Notes under the pieces: model-generated
Told to the model about the DNA's origin: nothing
Database searches by the model: none
Seen by the model: only the letters and a program-made list of their open reading frames with translations
DNA from: Candidatus Methylomirabilota bacterium
GTDB lineage: Bacteria > Methylomirabilota > Methylomirabilia > Rokubacteriales > CSP1-6
Assembly (NCBI GenBank): GCA_035709005.1
Contig: DASTFB010000134.1
Location: 1 to 35,497, forward strand
DNA length: 35,497 nt
Reading direction: 5' to 3'
Shown here: one piece after another, positions 18,704 to 27,101 of the stretch
Layout: each line of letters opens with the position of its first letter
How positions within the stretch are numbered: position 1 is the stretch's first letter
Translations under genes and position numbers: made by a program

Positions 18704-19255
18704 GTGTTTCAGTTAGTGATGCCCGCCACTGACCGTAGGGGTGCCCGGGCGCGCCTACTGGGCCGGCTCGACCGGGCCTGGACCGATTTCCGGGAATCCT
18801 ATGCCGGCCTGCCGGAGGCGTCGCTGATGGAGCCGGGCGTGACCGGGGACTGGTCCGTGAAGGACGTCCTCGCGCATGTGATGACCTGGGAGGCGGAGGC
18901 GCTCAAGCACCTGCCCGTCGTCCTCGCGGGCGGCCGGCCGCCTCGCTACGCGCGATACGGCGGCATCGACGCGTTCAACGCCGAACAGACACGGGAGAAT
19001 CGGCGCCTCTCATTGCCCGAGGTGCTGAGGCAACTCGACGACACGCACGCCCGCCTCGTCGAGCTGATCCGGCGCACGCCGGAGGCCCACGTCGCGCACC
19101 ACACGCGCTTTCGCCGCCGCCTGCGCCTGGACACGTATGGTCACTACCCGGAGCACGCCGCCGCCATCCGCGCGTGGCGGCGGGTGAAGGGCCCGCGCCC
19201 GGCCACGCTCAATAGGCGGTCAGGCCGCCGTCGACGAGCAACGTCTGCCCGGTGA
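18704..19255 (+). CDS. DinB/ClbS-DfsB-like four-helix-bundle protein
   Basis: A 183-residue protein resembling the ClbS/DfsB and DinB four-helix-bundle families: ARLLGRLDRAWTDFRESYAG, then SVKDVLAHVMTWEAEALKHL (first metal-type His), LPEVLRQLDDTHARLVELIR and DTYGHYPEHAAAIRAW with a paired His motif. DinB-type proteins often bind a metal through three His, and ClbS-like members are hydrolases or protective proteins. GAGGAG lies seven to eight bases before the GTG at 18704; an ATG at 18719 is also possible. The Arg-rich final 20 residues run into the convergent SDR gene and may be a chance extension, giving a 47-base overlap. Confidence 0.8.
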   Translation: MFQLVMPATDRRGARARLLGRLDRAWTDFRESYAGLPEASLMEPGVTGDWSVKDVLAHVMTWEAEALKHLPVVLAGGRPPRYARYGGIDAFNAEQTRENRRLSLPEVLRQLDDTHARLVELIRRTPEAHVAHHTRFRRRLRLDTYGHYPEHAAAIRAWRRVKGPRPATLNRRSGRRRRATSAR

Positions 19256-19976
19256 TGTATGCCGCGCGAGGGCTGGCCAGGTAACAGACCGCCGCCGCCA
19301 TCTCGTCGGCCGTGCCGAAGCGCCTGAGCGGCACCCGGTTGATCATGAGCTCCCGGCGCTGGGGGTCGGCGGCGTAGACCGCGGCCCGGGACGGCGTCTC
19401 CACCGTTCCCGGCGCCACCGCGTTGACCCGGATGCCGTGCCGCGCCCATTCGATGGCCAGCATGCGGGTCATCTGGATGATCCCGGCCTTGGCGATGCCG
19501 TAGGTGGAACGGTCGGCGATGCCGACCACGCCGTGGGTCGAGGCGATGCTGGTGATGCTGCCCGGCCGCCCGCTGCCGATCAGGTGACGACCCATCTGCT
19601 GGCTGAGGAAGAACGTCCCGCGCAGATTCACCCCGAGCACGTCGTCCCACTCGCTCTCGCTGACCTCGACCGCTGGTCGGGTCAGGGGAACCCCGGCATT
19701 GTTGACCAGGGCGTCGAGACCGCCGAAGGCGGTAAGTACCTCGCCCATGGCGTGCTGGATGCTGGATAGCGAGCGCAGGTCGAGGGCGACCGGGACCGCC
19801 CGCCCGCCCGCTTCGGTGATCGCCTTCACCGTGACCGTGAGGTCGTCCGGGCGCAGCTCGGAGACGGCCACGTCGAACCCATCGCGGGCCAGGGCCACCG
19901 CGGTGGCGGCTCCGATCCCGTACGAGGCGCCGCTGACGAAGGCCCGCGGCCGGGACGGCGAGCCCGGCGCCGCCAT
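19209..19976 (-). CDS. SDR-family NAD(P)-dependent oxidoreductase
   Basis: Classical SDR of 255 residues with all catalytic elements: SGASYGIG cofactor loop, NNAG, Asn in GVNLRGTFF, Ser in SIASTHGVVG and YGIAK. It ends with the family signature ITGQTLLVDGGLTAY. The FabG-like overall pattern fits a 3-oxoacyl or polyol/alcohol dehydrogenase, but the substrate is unknown. The ATG at 19976 shares one base with the stop of the upstream lipoprotein gene (TGATG), so translation is likely coupled. Its 3' end meets the convergent DinB-like gene. Confidence 0.93.
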   Translation of the reverse strand: MAAPGSPSRPRAFVSGASYGIGAATAVALARDGFDVAVSELRPDDLTVTVKAITEAGGRAVPVALDLRSLSSIQHAMGEVLTAFGGLDALVNNAGVPLTRPAVEVSESEWDDVLGVNLRGTFFLSQQMGRHLIGSGRPGSITSIASTHGVVGIADRSTYGIAKAGIIQMTRMLAIEWARHGIRVNAVAPGTVETPSRAAVYAADPQRRELMINRVPLRRFGTADEMAAAVCYLASPRAAYITGQTLLVDGGLTAY

Positions 19977-20362
19977 CAACGCTGAACGCTGAGGGCCCGG
20001 CCCCCGGTCAATTCCAGATAGGTGTACCACCAGCCTTCCCAGATGCGCACCTGCACGGACGTGTCGCCTTTCTCGAAGATCTGCGCCGTGGCGCCGGAGG
20101 CCGCCGTGGTGCCGACGTGACGCCAGCCGTTCGACTCCATCATCGCGCGCATCACGGTGGCCAGGCTGGTCGGCTCCAGGCGCCCCCGATAGATGACCTT
20201 GGCCGCCTTCACGGACGGCGACTCGATGACGGTGGACATGCTTGGCCGGTACTCGAGGCCACGCGGCACCGGGATGTCCTCGAACTCGCTACGCGCCTGG
20301 GGCATGGTTCCGCAACCGGCCAGCAACGCCGTGAGAATAAGCACGGGCAAAGGCTTTCGCAT
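19976..20362 (-). CDS. Small lipoprotein of unknown function
   Basis: A 128-residue exported lipoprotein: basic start, hydrophobic core and lipobox LAGC with Cys17. The mature part starts with a FEDIPVPRGLEY segment. It then has one alpha/beta module in which VYRG-type strand, a helix (LATVMRAMMESNGWRHVG) and two strands (TAQIFEKGDTSVQVRIWE) can be seen. Similar small periplasmic lipoproteins are found in many Proteobacteria-like genomes without assigned function. The ATG at 20362 is favoured over the ATG at 20371 because a -10 box (20370-20375) ends exactly seven bases before it. Co-transcribed with the SDR. Confidence 0.78.
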   Translation of the reverse strand: MRKPLPVLILTALLAGCGTMPQARSEFEDIPVPRGLEYRPSMSTVIESPSVKAAKVIYRGRLEPTSLATVMRAMMESNGWRHVGTTAASGATAQIFEKGDTSVQVRIWEGWWYTYLELTGGRALSVQR

Positions 20363-20369
20363 GGCGGCC

Positions 20370-20399
20370 ATGCTATCGCACCGGCCCCGGCGCGGTCCA
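20370..20399 (-). promoter_or_regulatory. Leaderless-type promoter of the small lipoprotein
   Basis: Minus strand: TGGACC (20394-20399), an 18-base spacer and TAGCAT (20370-20375), ending seven bases before the ATG at 20362. No Shine-Dalgarno sequence is present. It is back to back with the promoter of the nitronate monooxygenase. Confidence 0.42.
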
Positions 20400-20405
20400 G
20401 GGCCC

Positions 20406-20436
20406 TTGACGTCGCGCCCACGTGCTGACGTAGTAT
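20406..20436 (+). promoter_or_regulatory. Leaderless-type promoter of the nitronate monooxygenase
   Basis: TTGACG (20406-20411) and TAGTAT (20431-20436) with a 19-base spacer, the latter ending eight bases before the ATG at 20445. No Shine-Dalgarno sequence is present. TGACGT occurs at both 20407-20412 and 20426-20431, 19 bases apart, and could be a regulator half-site pair. Confidence 0.45.
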
Positions 20437-20444
20437 TCCCGCCC

Positions 20445-21401
20445 ATGTTGCAGACCCGCGTGACCCGGCTGCTCGGCATCGAACACCCGATCGCCTGCGG
20501 CGGCATGGCCGGACACACCAGTCCGGAGCTTGCCGCCGCCGTCTCGAACGGCGGCGGGCTGGGCATCCACGGCTGCAGCTTCCTGTCGCCCGAGCAGATC
20601 CGCCGCGACGCCGCCCGCATCCGCGAGCTGACCGAGCGGCCCTTCGGGCTCAACCTGCTCCTCTGCTTCGCCACCGACGAGCAGATCGGCGCCATCCTCG
20701 AGGCCCGACCCCCCGTCCTGTCGACCGCCTGGGGCGACCCGGCGATCACCACGGCCCGGGCCGCCGGGATCATCACGATCCATCAGGTCCATCGGGTCGA
20801 CGAGGCTCGGCAGGCGGCGGGCGCCGGCGTCCAGGCCATCGTGGCCCAGGGCATGGAAGGCGGTGGTCACGTCTGGCACACGGCCACGCTGCCGCTGGTG
20901 CCCCAGGTCGCCGATGCGGTCCCCGATGTCCCGTTACTGGCCGCCGGCGGGATCGCGGACGGGCGGGGCGTCGCCGCGGCGATGATGCTGGGGGCCGACG
21001 GCGTGCTCATGGGCACGCGCTTCCTGGCCACCGACGAAGCGCCGATCCACGCCAACTACAAGAAGGCGATCCTGGAGGCCGACGACGCGGCGACGATCTT
21101 CACCGAGGTCGGGGACATCGCCCGGCAGCGGCAGTGGCCCGGCGCGATCGGCCGCGCGATCCGCAATCCGCTGATCGACCGGTGGCACGGGCGCGAGGAG
21201 GAGCTGCGGGCCACGGGTGGTGCCGTCGGCAAGGTCTTCGAAGACGCCAAGCGCGAGGGCCGTCGCGACGAGGCGCTCATGTTCGCCGGACAGGTGGCGG
21301 GGCTCATCCAGGACATCCGGCCCGCCGGCCGGGTCGTGCGAGACATCGTCGCCGAAGCCGAGGCGGTGTTGCGGGGTCGCCCGGCCAGGCTCCTCGCCTA
21401 G
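20445..21401 (+). CDS. Nitronate monooxygenase (2-nitropropane dioxygenase family)
   Basis: FMN-dependent TIM-barrel enzyme of 318 residues that oxidises alkyl nitronates such as propionate-3-nitronate, or acts as a related enoyl-ACP-reductase-like flavoprotein. Family signatures: HPIACGGMAGHTSPELAAAV at the start, the Gly/His segment QGMEGGGHVWH with the probable catalytic His, the phosphate-binding LLAAGGIADGRG and GADGVLMGTRFLATDEAPIH. The C-terminal cap (about residues 230-318) is normal. The ATG at 20445 lies eight bases after a -10 box without a Shine-Dalgarno sequence, so the mRNA is probably leaderless. It is transcribed divergently from the lipoprotein-SDR pair. Confidence 0.92.
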   Translation: MLQTRVTRLLGIEHPIACGGMAGHTSPELAAAVSNGGGLGIHGCSFLSPEQIRRDAARIRELTERPFGLNLLLCFATDEQIGAILEARPPVLSTAWGDPAITTARAAGIITIHQVHRVDEARQAAGAGVQAIVAQGMEGGGHVWHTATLPLVPQVADAVPDVPLLAAGGIADGRGVAAAMMLGADGVLMGTRFLATDEAPIHANYKKAILEADDAATIFTEVGDIARQRQWPGAIGRAIRNPLIDRWHGREEELRATGGAVGKVFEDAKREGRRDEALMFAGQVAGLIQDIRPAGRVVRDIVAEAEAVLRGRPARLLA

Positions 21402-21486
21402 CCCCCCGGCCCCGGCGCCCGAACACCGGTTCCACGATGACCTTGCGCAAGCGGTAGCGACTGCGATGGCGCGCGCGCTTCAGCTC

Positions 21487-21945
21487 CTAGTCGGCTTGCT
21501 CGGCGGACTCAGGGGGTGACGGAGACTCCCCGAAATCGGGAGACTCTCCGAGAGCGCGTGGATGCAGGACGTCGATCGCCCAGCCGACATCCAGGCGCTC
21601 CCCCAGCCAGCCGGGGTAAGAAGTCCTTGGATGGATGTTCAGCCCCTGCGCAGCGTGGCCTGAGCGAAGCGCGTGCGCCGGGTCGGTCGGCACTGCGGCC
21701 GCCGGTGGAACTTCGGGAAGGAGCCGGCCGTCCGGCCACCGGAACCGAAGGGAGCCGTCGGGCTGCCGATCGACCTGAAAGCCTTCTTCGTGGACCGCTC
21801 CGTGTCTCACGCCAGGGGTGCACCGCACTCGAGGACGGACTGGCCGGGCGCATCGGCGTCCGCCAGGACTGCGGCGTCGACATGGACGACGACCTGGTAG
21901 CGCTCGCCCGGGTCCCCTGGATCGAGCCCGTGGTGCAGGGTTCAG
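21487..21945 (-). pseudogene. DUF222/HNH endonuclease remnant with HNH core deleted
   Basis: Read on the minus strand, 21945 to about 21810 encodes a piece typical of DUF222 proteins just before their HNH domain (HHGLDPGDPGERYQVVVHVD, ending VLECGAPLA). A TGA (21807-21809) and a frame change follow. From about 21805 the frame continues with the usual sequence after the HNH core (HGAVHEEGFQVDRQPDGSLR) and the C-terminus (PGWLGERLDVGWAIDVLHPR). The HNH catalytic segment (roughly 70-100 residues) and the whole N-terminal DUF222 domain are missing. This is a decayed fragment, not a gene. DUF222-HNH genes occur in many copies in some genomes, which would give ample chance for recombination and decay. 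Confidence 0.75.
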
Positions 21946-22011
21946 ATACACCCGTCAAGACCCAAAGCTCCTGCGACTTGGACGGTACTACTAGCCACCC
22001 GGCTCGGACCG

Positions 22012-24012
22012 CTAGAGGCTCTCGAGCAGGGGAACTTCCAGCTCGTCCAGCACCCGCTGATAGCTCTCCCGCAGCCGGACGTCGTCGACCAACTCCCCCC
22101 GGGCGCGGCTCCGCGCGCACGCCTCGATCAAGCGCGCCCGCACGAACTGTCGCGGCGACGGCGCCAGGCCCTCCGTCAACCGGTTGATCGCGCTCTGCAG
22201 CGCATCGGGCCAGTCGCGGTCATGGGCCAGCCGACTCGGCCCGAAGTCGAACCGCTGGCAGGCAGGCCGGACCGCTCGCCGCAGCTCGAGCGTCGCCGCC
22301 TCGTCGGTGTGCCCGTCCACGATGGCGACACCGTAGTGCTGGCGGGCCTGCTCCGGGGAGACCAGGCCGTCGAGCACGTCGGCCAACACTAAAGCCGGGT
22401 CGCGGGCGAATGGATCGCCGAAGCCGCCGCCGCCCGCCGTCTCGACGGCCAGCGTCGAGCGGGGCGGCAGGCGTAGGACGTCGATCTTCCCGAGCTCAGT
22501 ACACGAGCCGTCGCCGGCCACCAGCGTCGTGCGGCCGTTGGCGCCGGGCCGCCCACCTTCCCGGCCCCACGGCTGGAAGACGTAGCGCTCCATGCCCCGC
22601 GAGGTGAGCACCGCTTCCGGCGGCAGGACCGTCAAGACGTACGTGAGCCCCAGGCCTCCGCGGAACCTGCCGGCGCCGCCGGAATCGGGGCGTAGCCCGT
22701 AGCGCTCGACGATCAGCGGCATGTCGGACTCCAGAACCTCGGTCGGGATGTTGCGGTAGAACCCGGTGTTGAAATCCACGCCGTCGGTGCCGTCCATCGC
22801 GGGCCGCCCGCCCGAGCCGCCGACGAGGGGCTGCACGATGCTGACCCGCGAGCGGCCGGTCGAGAAGTCGGGCACGGCCACGAAGAGAATGGAGCCCTGC
22901 CCGCAGCCAGCCGCGGGAATCCGGTCGGGAATGGCCTGGGCCAGGGCGCCCATGATCACCTCGGCCACGCGGAAGAACGTCGCCTGCCGGGCGCCGCAGG
23001 GAGCGCCGGGCTCGGGGTTCAGCAGGCTGCCCGGCGACGCCACCAGCCGCACGGGTCGCACGAGGCCGGAGTTGTAGGTGATGTCGGGACTCACCGAGCG
23101 CAGGAAGTTCACGACGCCGATCACGATCAGATAGTGGCCATCCTGGCTGTAGGTCGGGATGTTGAGGGCCGCCCGCACCTGGGGATCGGTCTGGGAGAAG
23201 TCGAGCGTCAGCGCGCCGTCCCGCGCGACCAGCTCGAGCTTGATCCGCACCGGGCGGCCCCCGGGCACCACGTCGCCCTCCAGGTAGTCGGCGAAGCCGT
23301 ACGTCCCGTCCGGGATGGTGCGGAACACCTGCCGGGCCTGCAGCTCGGCGTAGTCCAGCACGCCGGCCATGCCCGCGCGGACATTGTCCAGCCCCTCCTT
23401 GTCGATGAGGTCGAGCACGCGCCGGGCCGCCGTGTCGACCGCGCTCAGCAGGGCGCAGAGGTCGCCGCGGTTCTGGCGGGGGCTGCGGGAGTTGGCGGCC
23501 ATGAGGGCCAGCAGCGCTTCGTTGAGCTCGCCCTGGGCGACCAGCCGGGTGGGCGGAATGATCAGGCCTTCCTGCAGCTGCTCACCGGCCGAGGGCTGCA
23601 CGCTGCCCGGGGCCAGCCCGCCCACGTCGGTGAGGTGGACGAAGGCCACCGCATAGCACACCAGCTCGCCGCGATGGAACACGGGCCGCCACACGAAGTG
23701 ATCGGGCAGATGCGTGACGAGGCCCCGGGTGGCCTCCGGATCGTTGCTGATGTAGACGTCGCCCTCGCGCGGTGGCCCCGAGGCCTGCAACGCCGCGCGC
23801 AGGGGCAGGCCCACGGCCAGCCAGATCCCCAGCCGTCGCGACGCCGCGAAGGCCTCACCGTCCGGGGTGGCCAGCGTGACCACGAAGTCCTGCGTCTCCT
23901 TGATGAACACCGTGTGGGCCGCGCGCATGATCATCTGGCCGGCTTCATCGACGATCCCCTGGAACAGGTTCTTGTAGACCTCGAGCATGACGGGCTCGAG
24001 CGCCGGCGTCAT
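22012..24012 (-). CDS. hyuB: Hydantoinase B/oxoprolinase family protein (HyuB)
   Basis: The B subunit of an ATP-dependent hydantoinase/5-oxoprolinase-type enzyme, 666 residues. The N-terminus is typical (VMLEVYKNLFQGIVDEAGQM, then AAHTVFIKETQDF), with GDVYISNDPEATRGLVTHLPD and the conserved Gly-rich end of the catalytic part (ETAGGGGFGDPFARDP). The final 110 residues form a variable helical tail. The ATG at 24012 overlaps the HyuA stop by four bases, so the subunits are made together. Together A and B hydrolyse a cyclic amide bond (hydantoin, 5-oxoproline or relatives) using ATP; N-methylhydantoinase or acetophenone-carboxylase-like activities are also possible. The substrate is not decidable from sequence. 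Confidence 0.93.
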   Translation of the reverse strand: MTPALEPVMLEVYKNLFQGIVDEAGQMIMRAAHTVFIKETQDFVVTLATPDGEAFAASRRLGIWLAVGLPLRAALQASGPPREGDVYISNDPEATRGLVTHLPDHFVWRPVFHRGELVCYAVAFVHLTDVGGLAPGSVQPSAGEQLQEGLIIPPTRLVAQGELNEALLALMAANSRSPRQNRGDLCALLSAVDTAARRVLDLIDKEGLDNVRAGMAGVLDYAELQARQVFRTIPDGTYGFADYLEGDVVPGGRPVRIKLELVARDGALTLDFSQTDPQVRAALNIPTYSQDGHYLIVIGVVNFLRSVSPDITYNSGLVRPVRLVASPGSLLNPEPGAPCGARQATFFRVAEVIMGALAQAIPDRIPAAGCGQGSILFVAVPDFSTGRSRVSIVQPLVGGSGGRPAMDGTDGVDFNTGFYRNIPTEVLESDMPLIVERYGLRPDSGGAGRFRGGLGLTYVLTVLPPEAVLTSRGMERYVFQPWGREGGRPGANGRTTLVAGDGSCTELGKIDVLRLPPRSTLAVETAGGGGFGDPFARDPALVLADVLDGLVSPEQARQHYGVAIVDGHTDEAATLELRRAVRPACQRFDFGPSRLAHDRDWPDALQSAINRLTEGLAPSPRQFVRARLIEACARSRARGELVDDVRLRESYQRVLDELEVPLLESL

Positions 24013-25994
24013 CGCTTCTCCCCCACGATGTTGAGCCAGGAATCGACCGTGATGCGAAAGCCGGGCGGGACGACCACCGTCGTGTCGTACTGGACGATGA
24101 TCGCGGGGCCGGCCAGCGACGCGCCGGGCGTGAGCTCGCGGCGGCGGTGAACGCTGGCCGTGAGCTCGCGGCCATCGAGCATGATGGCACGCCGACGATC
24201 CGGAGGCGTCAGGCGGCCCTCGGCGCCGTCGGCGTGCGGCGCCAGCCGGTCGGGCCGGGCCACCGCCCCCACCGCCTGCACCCTGAGATTGATCACCTCC
24301 ACCGCGCCGCTGTCATCGGCGAAGCCGTAGACGGCGTGGTGGCGGGCCCGAAGCAGCTCCGGCAGCTCCTGCAGGCCGGCCCGGCCCCCCTGACGGAGCG
24401 TCACCGTGAGCTCGAACGATTGGCCCTGGTAGCGCGCGTCGGCCGACCGGACGAGCTGACGATCGCGCGCCGCCACGCCCTCCTCCTCGAGCCAGGCTCC
24501 CGCCGCGCGCTCGAGCTCGTCCAGCACCGAGGTCAGGCGCTCGAGGGAGGGCTCGTCCAAATGGGCGTAGACAGTCCTCACGTAATCGGCTCGCAGGTCG
24601 GCGACCAGGCACCCCAGAGCGCACAGCGTCCCGGGACTGGGCGGCACGATGACCGTGTCGATCCCGACCTCCCGGGCGAGCAGGAACGCGTGCGTGGGGC
24701 CGGCCCCGCCGTACGCGAGCAAAGCGAATTCCCGGTGATCGACGCCGTGCTGGGCCATGAGGGGCAGGAACTCGGCGTACATGTTGGCCGTGGCCACGCG
24801 CAGGATGCCGGCCGCGACCTGCGCCGGCCCGAGCCCCAGACGCTGGCCGAGATCGGCGAGGGCGCGCTCGGCGAGCTCGCGCGACAGGGGCAGCCGGCCG
24901 CCCAGGAAGCCCTCCGGATCGATGAGTCCGCTGAGGACGTAGGCGTCGGTGACAGTGGCCTCCTTGCCGCCTCGCCCGTAGCAGGCCGGGCCGGGGTCGG
25001 CGCCCGCGCTGTGCGGGCCGACCTTCAGTACGCCGGCGCCGTCGGCCCAGGCGATGGAGCCGCCGCCGGCGCCGATGGAGGTCACGTCGACGGCGGGAAC
25101 GATGAGCGGGAAATCCCCGACATGGCTCTCGGTGGAATAGCCCACGGCACCGTCGACGATCGAGATGTCGGCGCTGGTCCCGCCCATGTCCAGCGCGATC
25201 AGCTTGCGCCGCCCGGTGAGCCGGCCGAGGTGGGCGGCCGCGATCACGCCGGCGGCGGGGCCGCTCAGCACGGTCTCGATGGGCGCCCGGGCCGCCTGGC
25301 GGGCGGTCGTGACGCCGCCGTTGGACTTCGTGCTCAGCAGGGGGCAGACCAGGCCCAGCGCGGTGAGCTCGCGCTGCAGGCCGGCGAAGTAGTCGCGCAG
25401 GCGCGGGCCGATGTGCGCGTTCATCACCGTGACCAGGGCCCGCTCGTACTCGCGCTGCTGGGGCCAGACCTCCGAGGACGTACACACGTAGAGGTCGGAG
25501 AAGGCGCGACGGACGGCCGCCGCGGCTTGCTCCTCGTGCGCGGGGTTGCGGTAGGCGTGCAGGAAGCAGATCGCCAGCGCCTCGACGCCTGCTGCCCGCA
25601 GCTCGGCGGCGGCCTGCACCGCCTGCTCGACGTCCAGCGGCCGGTAGATCCGTCCGTTGGTGAGGATGCGCTCCCTGACCTCCCGCACGTGGCGACGAGG
25701 CACCAGCGGGCGCGGGCGCTCGGCATAGAAGCTGGGCGCGCCGGGCAGGCGCAGCCGGCGGATCTCCAGCACGTCCCGGAAGCCCTCGGTCACCAGCAGC
25801 CCCGTCGGCGCGCCGGAGCGCTGGATGAGCGTGTTGAGGCCGAGCGTGCTGCCGTGCACGAACGAGGCGACGTCTCCCGGGGCCACGCCCTCGCGCGCCA
25901 GCAACTCACGCAGGCCCTCGAGGATCGCCCGCTCGGGCTCAGCCGGCCGCGACGGTGTCTTGGCGCCGACGAACGCGCCGGTCGTCTCGTCCAT
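24009..25994 (-). CDS. hyuA: Hydantoinase A/oxoprolinase family protein (HyuA), start unresolved
   Basis: ATP-binding A subunit, at least 661 residues, with the ASKHA-type fold. The middle holds ALDMGGTSADISIVDG and GAGGGSIAWADGAGVLKVGP, where the second phosphate-binding segment is clear; the C-terminus is typical. Odd start: the family's N-terminal phosphate loop is encoded just upstream as RVGADVGGTFTDLVL (26039 to 25995), in the same frame as the ATG at 25994. However, no ATG, GTG, TTG or CTG lies between the preceding in-frame TGA (about 26150) and that loop. The ATG at 25994 would delete the loop and probably kill the enzyme. The true start may be a non-canonical codon near 26045-26060, a frameshift from the oxygenase gene, or a sequence error. 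Its stop overlaps HyuB. Confidence 0.85.
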   Translation of the reverse strand: MDETTGAFVGAKTPSRPAEPERAILEGLRELLAREGVAPGDVASFVHGSTLGLNTLIQRSGAPTGLLVTEGFRDVLEIRRLRLPGAPSFYAERPRPLVPRRHVREVRERILTNGRIYRPLDVEQAVQAAAELRAAGVEALAICFLHAYRNPAHEEQAAAAVRRAFSDLYVCTSSEVWPQQREYERALVTVMNAHIGPRLRDYFAGLQRELTALGLVCPLLSTKSNGGVTTARQAARAPIETVLSGPAAGVIAAAHLGRLTGRRKLIALDMGGTSADISIVDGAVGYSTESHVGDFPLIVPAVDVTSIGAGGGSIAWADGAGVLKVGPHSAGADPGPACYGRGGKEATVTDAYVLSGLIDPEGFLGGRLPLSRELAERALADLGQRLGLGPAQVAAGILRVATANMYAEFLPLMAQHGVDHREFALLAYGGAGPTHAFLLAREVGIDTVIVPPSPGTLCALGCLVADLRADYVRTVYAHLDEPSLERLTSVLDELERAAGAWLEEEGVAARDRQLVRSADARYQGQSFELTVTLRQGGRAGLQELPELLRARHHAVYGFADDSGAVEVINLRVQAVGAVARPDRLAPHADGAEGRLTPPDRRRAIMLDGRELTASVHRRRELTPGASLAGPAIIVQYDTTVVVPPGFRITVDSWLNIVGEKR

Positions 25995-26025
25995 CAGGAC
26001 GAGATCCGTGAAGGTGCCCCCGACG

Positions 26026-27066
26026 TCAGCCCCGACCCGGTAGCGGCGCGGCGCTGTAGCCTCTCTGGTGGAAGTAGTTGGCGTTGTAGAACTCCAGCAC
26101 CAGATCCCGGTAGACCGCGGGCGCGTAGCGTGGCGGGTTGTCGGCGCTCACGCAGGTCGGCAGACACGCGATCACCGAGGCCGGGTTGGGGCTATAGAAG
26201 AAGGCGACGGAGTAGCGGTCGGTCCCCGAGTCGTTGACCACGCCGTGAGGTGTGGACAGGAACCGGTCATTCGACCACCGCCGGGTGACGTTGCCCAGGT
26301 TCACGAGGAACGTCCCCGGGATCACCGGCGGAGCCAGCCACTCGCCGCCGGGTAGCCGCACGGCCAACCCGGGCCCGCCTTCCCGGGCCAGGATGGTGAT
26401 GAACGAGTTGTCGGTATGGGGGCCCTGGCCGAACCGCTCGTCGTCGTCCGTCTCCTGAGGCGGGTAGTGCAGGAACCGTAGATTGATGTGCGCCTCGTCG
26501 GCGAAGAACGGAGCGAAGTAATCGGCCGGCATGTCGAGCGACCGGGCGAGCGCCGGCAGCATCCGCTCCCCCAGCGCCTCCAGCGCCTTGAAGTACCGGA
26601 CCATCGCCGCCCGCATCCCCTCGTGACCCCGCGGCCACTGGTTGCGGCCTCGCAGCGGGGTGCCGGCCCGGACGTCCGGGTGGTCCGGCCCCCGGTCGTG
26701 GCTGATGAAGAAGCTCTCGTTGTAGTTCGGCCGCGTGGCCTTGTGCACCGTGGAGTGGCGTTGCATGCTCTGATTCACCGGCAGATAGCCGATGTTGTTC
26801 TCGTTGAGCGTGAGCCGCATCTTCTCGTCCAGAGGCAGGGCGTGGAACTCGCGGCTGGCACGGAAGGCGGCCTCGACGACCGTGGCGGGCACGCCATGGC
26901 CGGCCACGTAGAAGAAGCCGATTCGTTCGCAGGCCTGCCGCAGCTGCGTTGCGGCCGCCTCCAGTCCACCGGAGTGGCCCGAGAACGCGGGCTCGAAGTC
27001 GATGACCGGGATCGCCTTCGTCACCTCGTCGAGGTTCCGGGCCGCCTGGGCCTTGAAGATGTTCAT
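26026..27066 (-). CDS. 2-oxoglutarate/Fe(II)-dependent oxygenase (isopenicillin-N-synthase-like)
   Basis: Non-haem iron oxygenase of 346 residues. It has the DIOX N-terminal domain (AIPVIDFEP, then RIGFFYVAGHGVP) and the jelly-roll with the iron triad His217/Asp219 (GPHTDNSFITIL) and His274 (STPHGVVN), plus the co-substrate motif RxS at Arg284/Ser286 (RYSVAFFYSPN). Members hydroxylate, desaturate or cyclise small molecules. The ATG at 27066 is preceded by a TTGACA promoter whose -10 box ends six bases before it. It is followed directly by HyuA/HyuB, so it probably acts on the same compound class. Its TGA at 26026-26028 lies inside the expected HyuA N-terminal coding sequence. Confidence 0.92.
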   Translation of the reverse strand: MNIFKAQAARNLDEVTKAIPVIDFEPAFSGHSGGLEAAATQLRQACERIGFFYVAGHGVPATVVEAAFRASREFHALPLDEKMRLTLNENNIGYLPVNQSMQRHSTVHKATRPNYNESFFISHDRGPDHPDVRAGTPLRGRNQWPRGHEGMRAAMVRYFKALEALGERMLPALARSLDMPADYFAPFFADEAHINLRFLHYPPQETDDDERFGQGPHTDNSFITILAREGGPGLAVRLPGGEWLAPPVIPGTFLVNLGNVTRRWSNDRFLSTPHGVVNDSGTDRYSVAFFYSPNPASVIACLPTCVSADNPPRYAPAVYRDLVLEFYNANYFHQRGYSAAPLPGRG

Positions 27067-27072
27067 GCCCGG

Positions 27073-27101
27073 AGCATCGGCGGTTCGCCATGCCCTGTCA
27101 A
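27073..27101 (-). promoter_or_regulatory. Promoter of the oxygenase-HyuAB operon
   Basis: Minus strand: a perfect TTGACA -35 (27096-27101), a 17-base spacer and GATGCT (27073-27078; three of six match), ending six bases before the ATG at 27066. No Shine-Dalgarno sequence is present, so the message is probably leaderless. Confidence 0.5.

Noticed and set aside
24147-26237. Long open plus-strand frame opposite HyuA
   Set aside because: Antisense shadow of a well-conserved gene; composition is Arg/Ala/Gly-rich without motifs.
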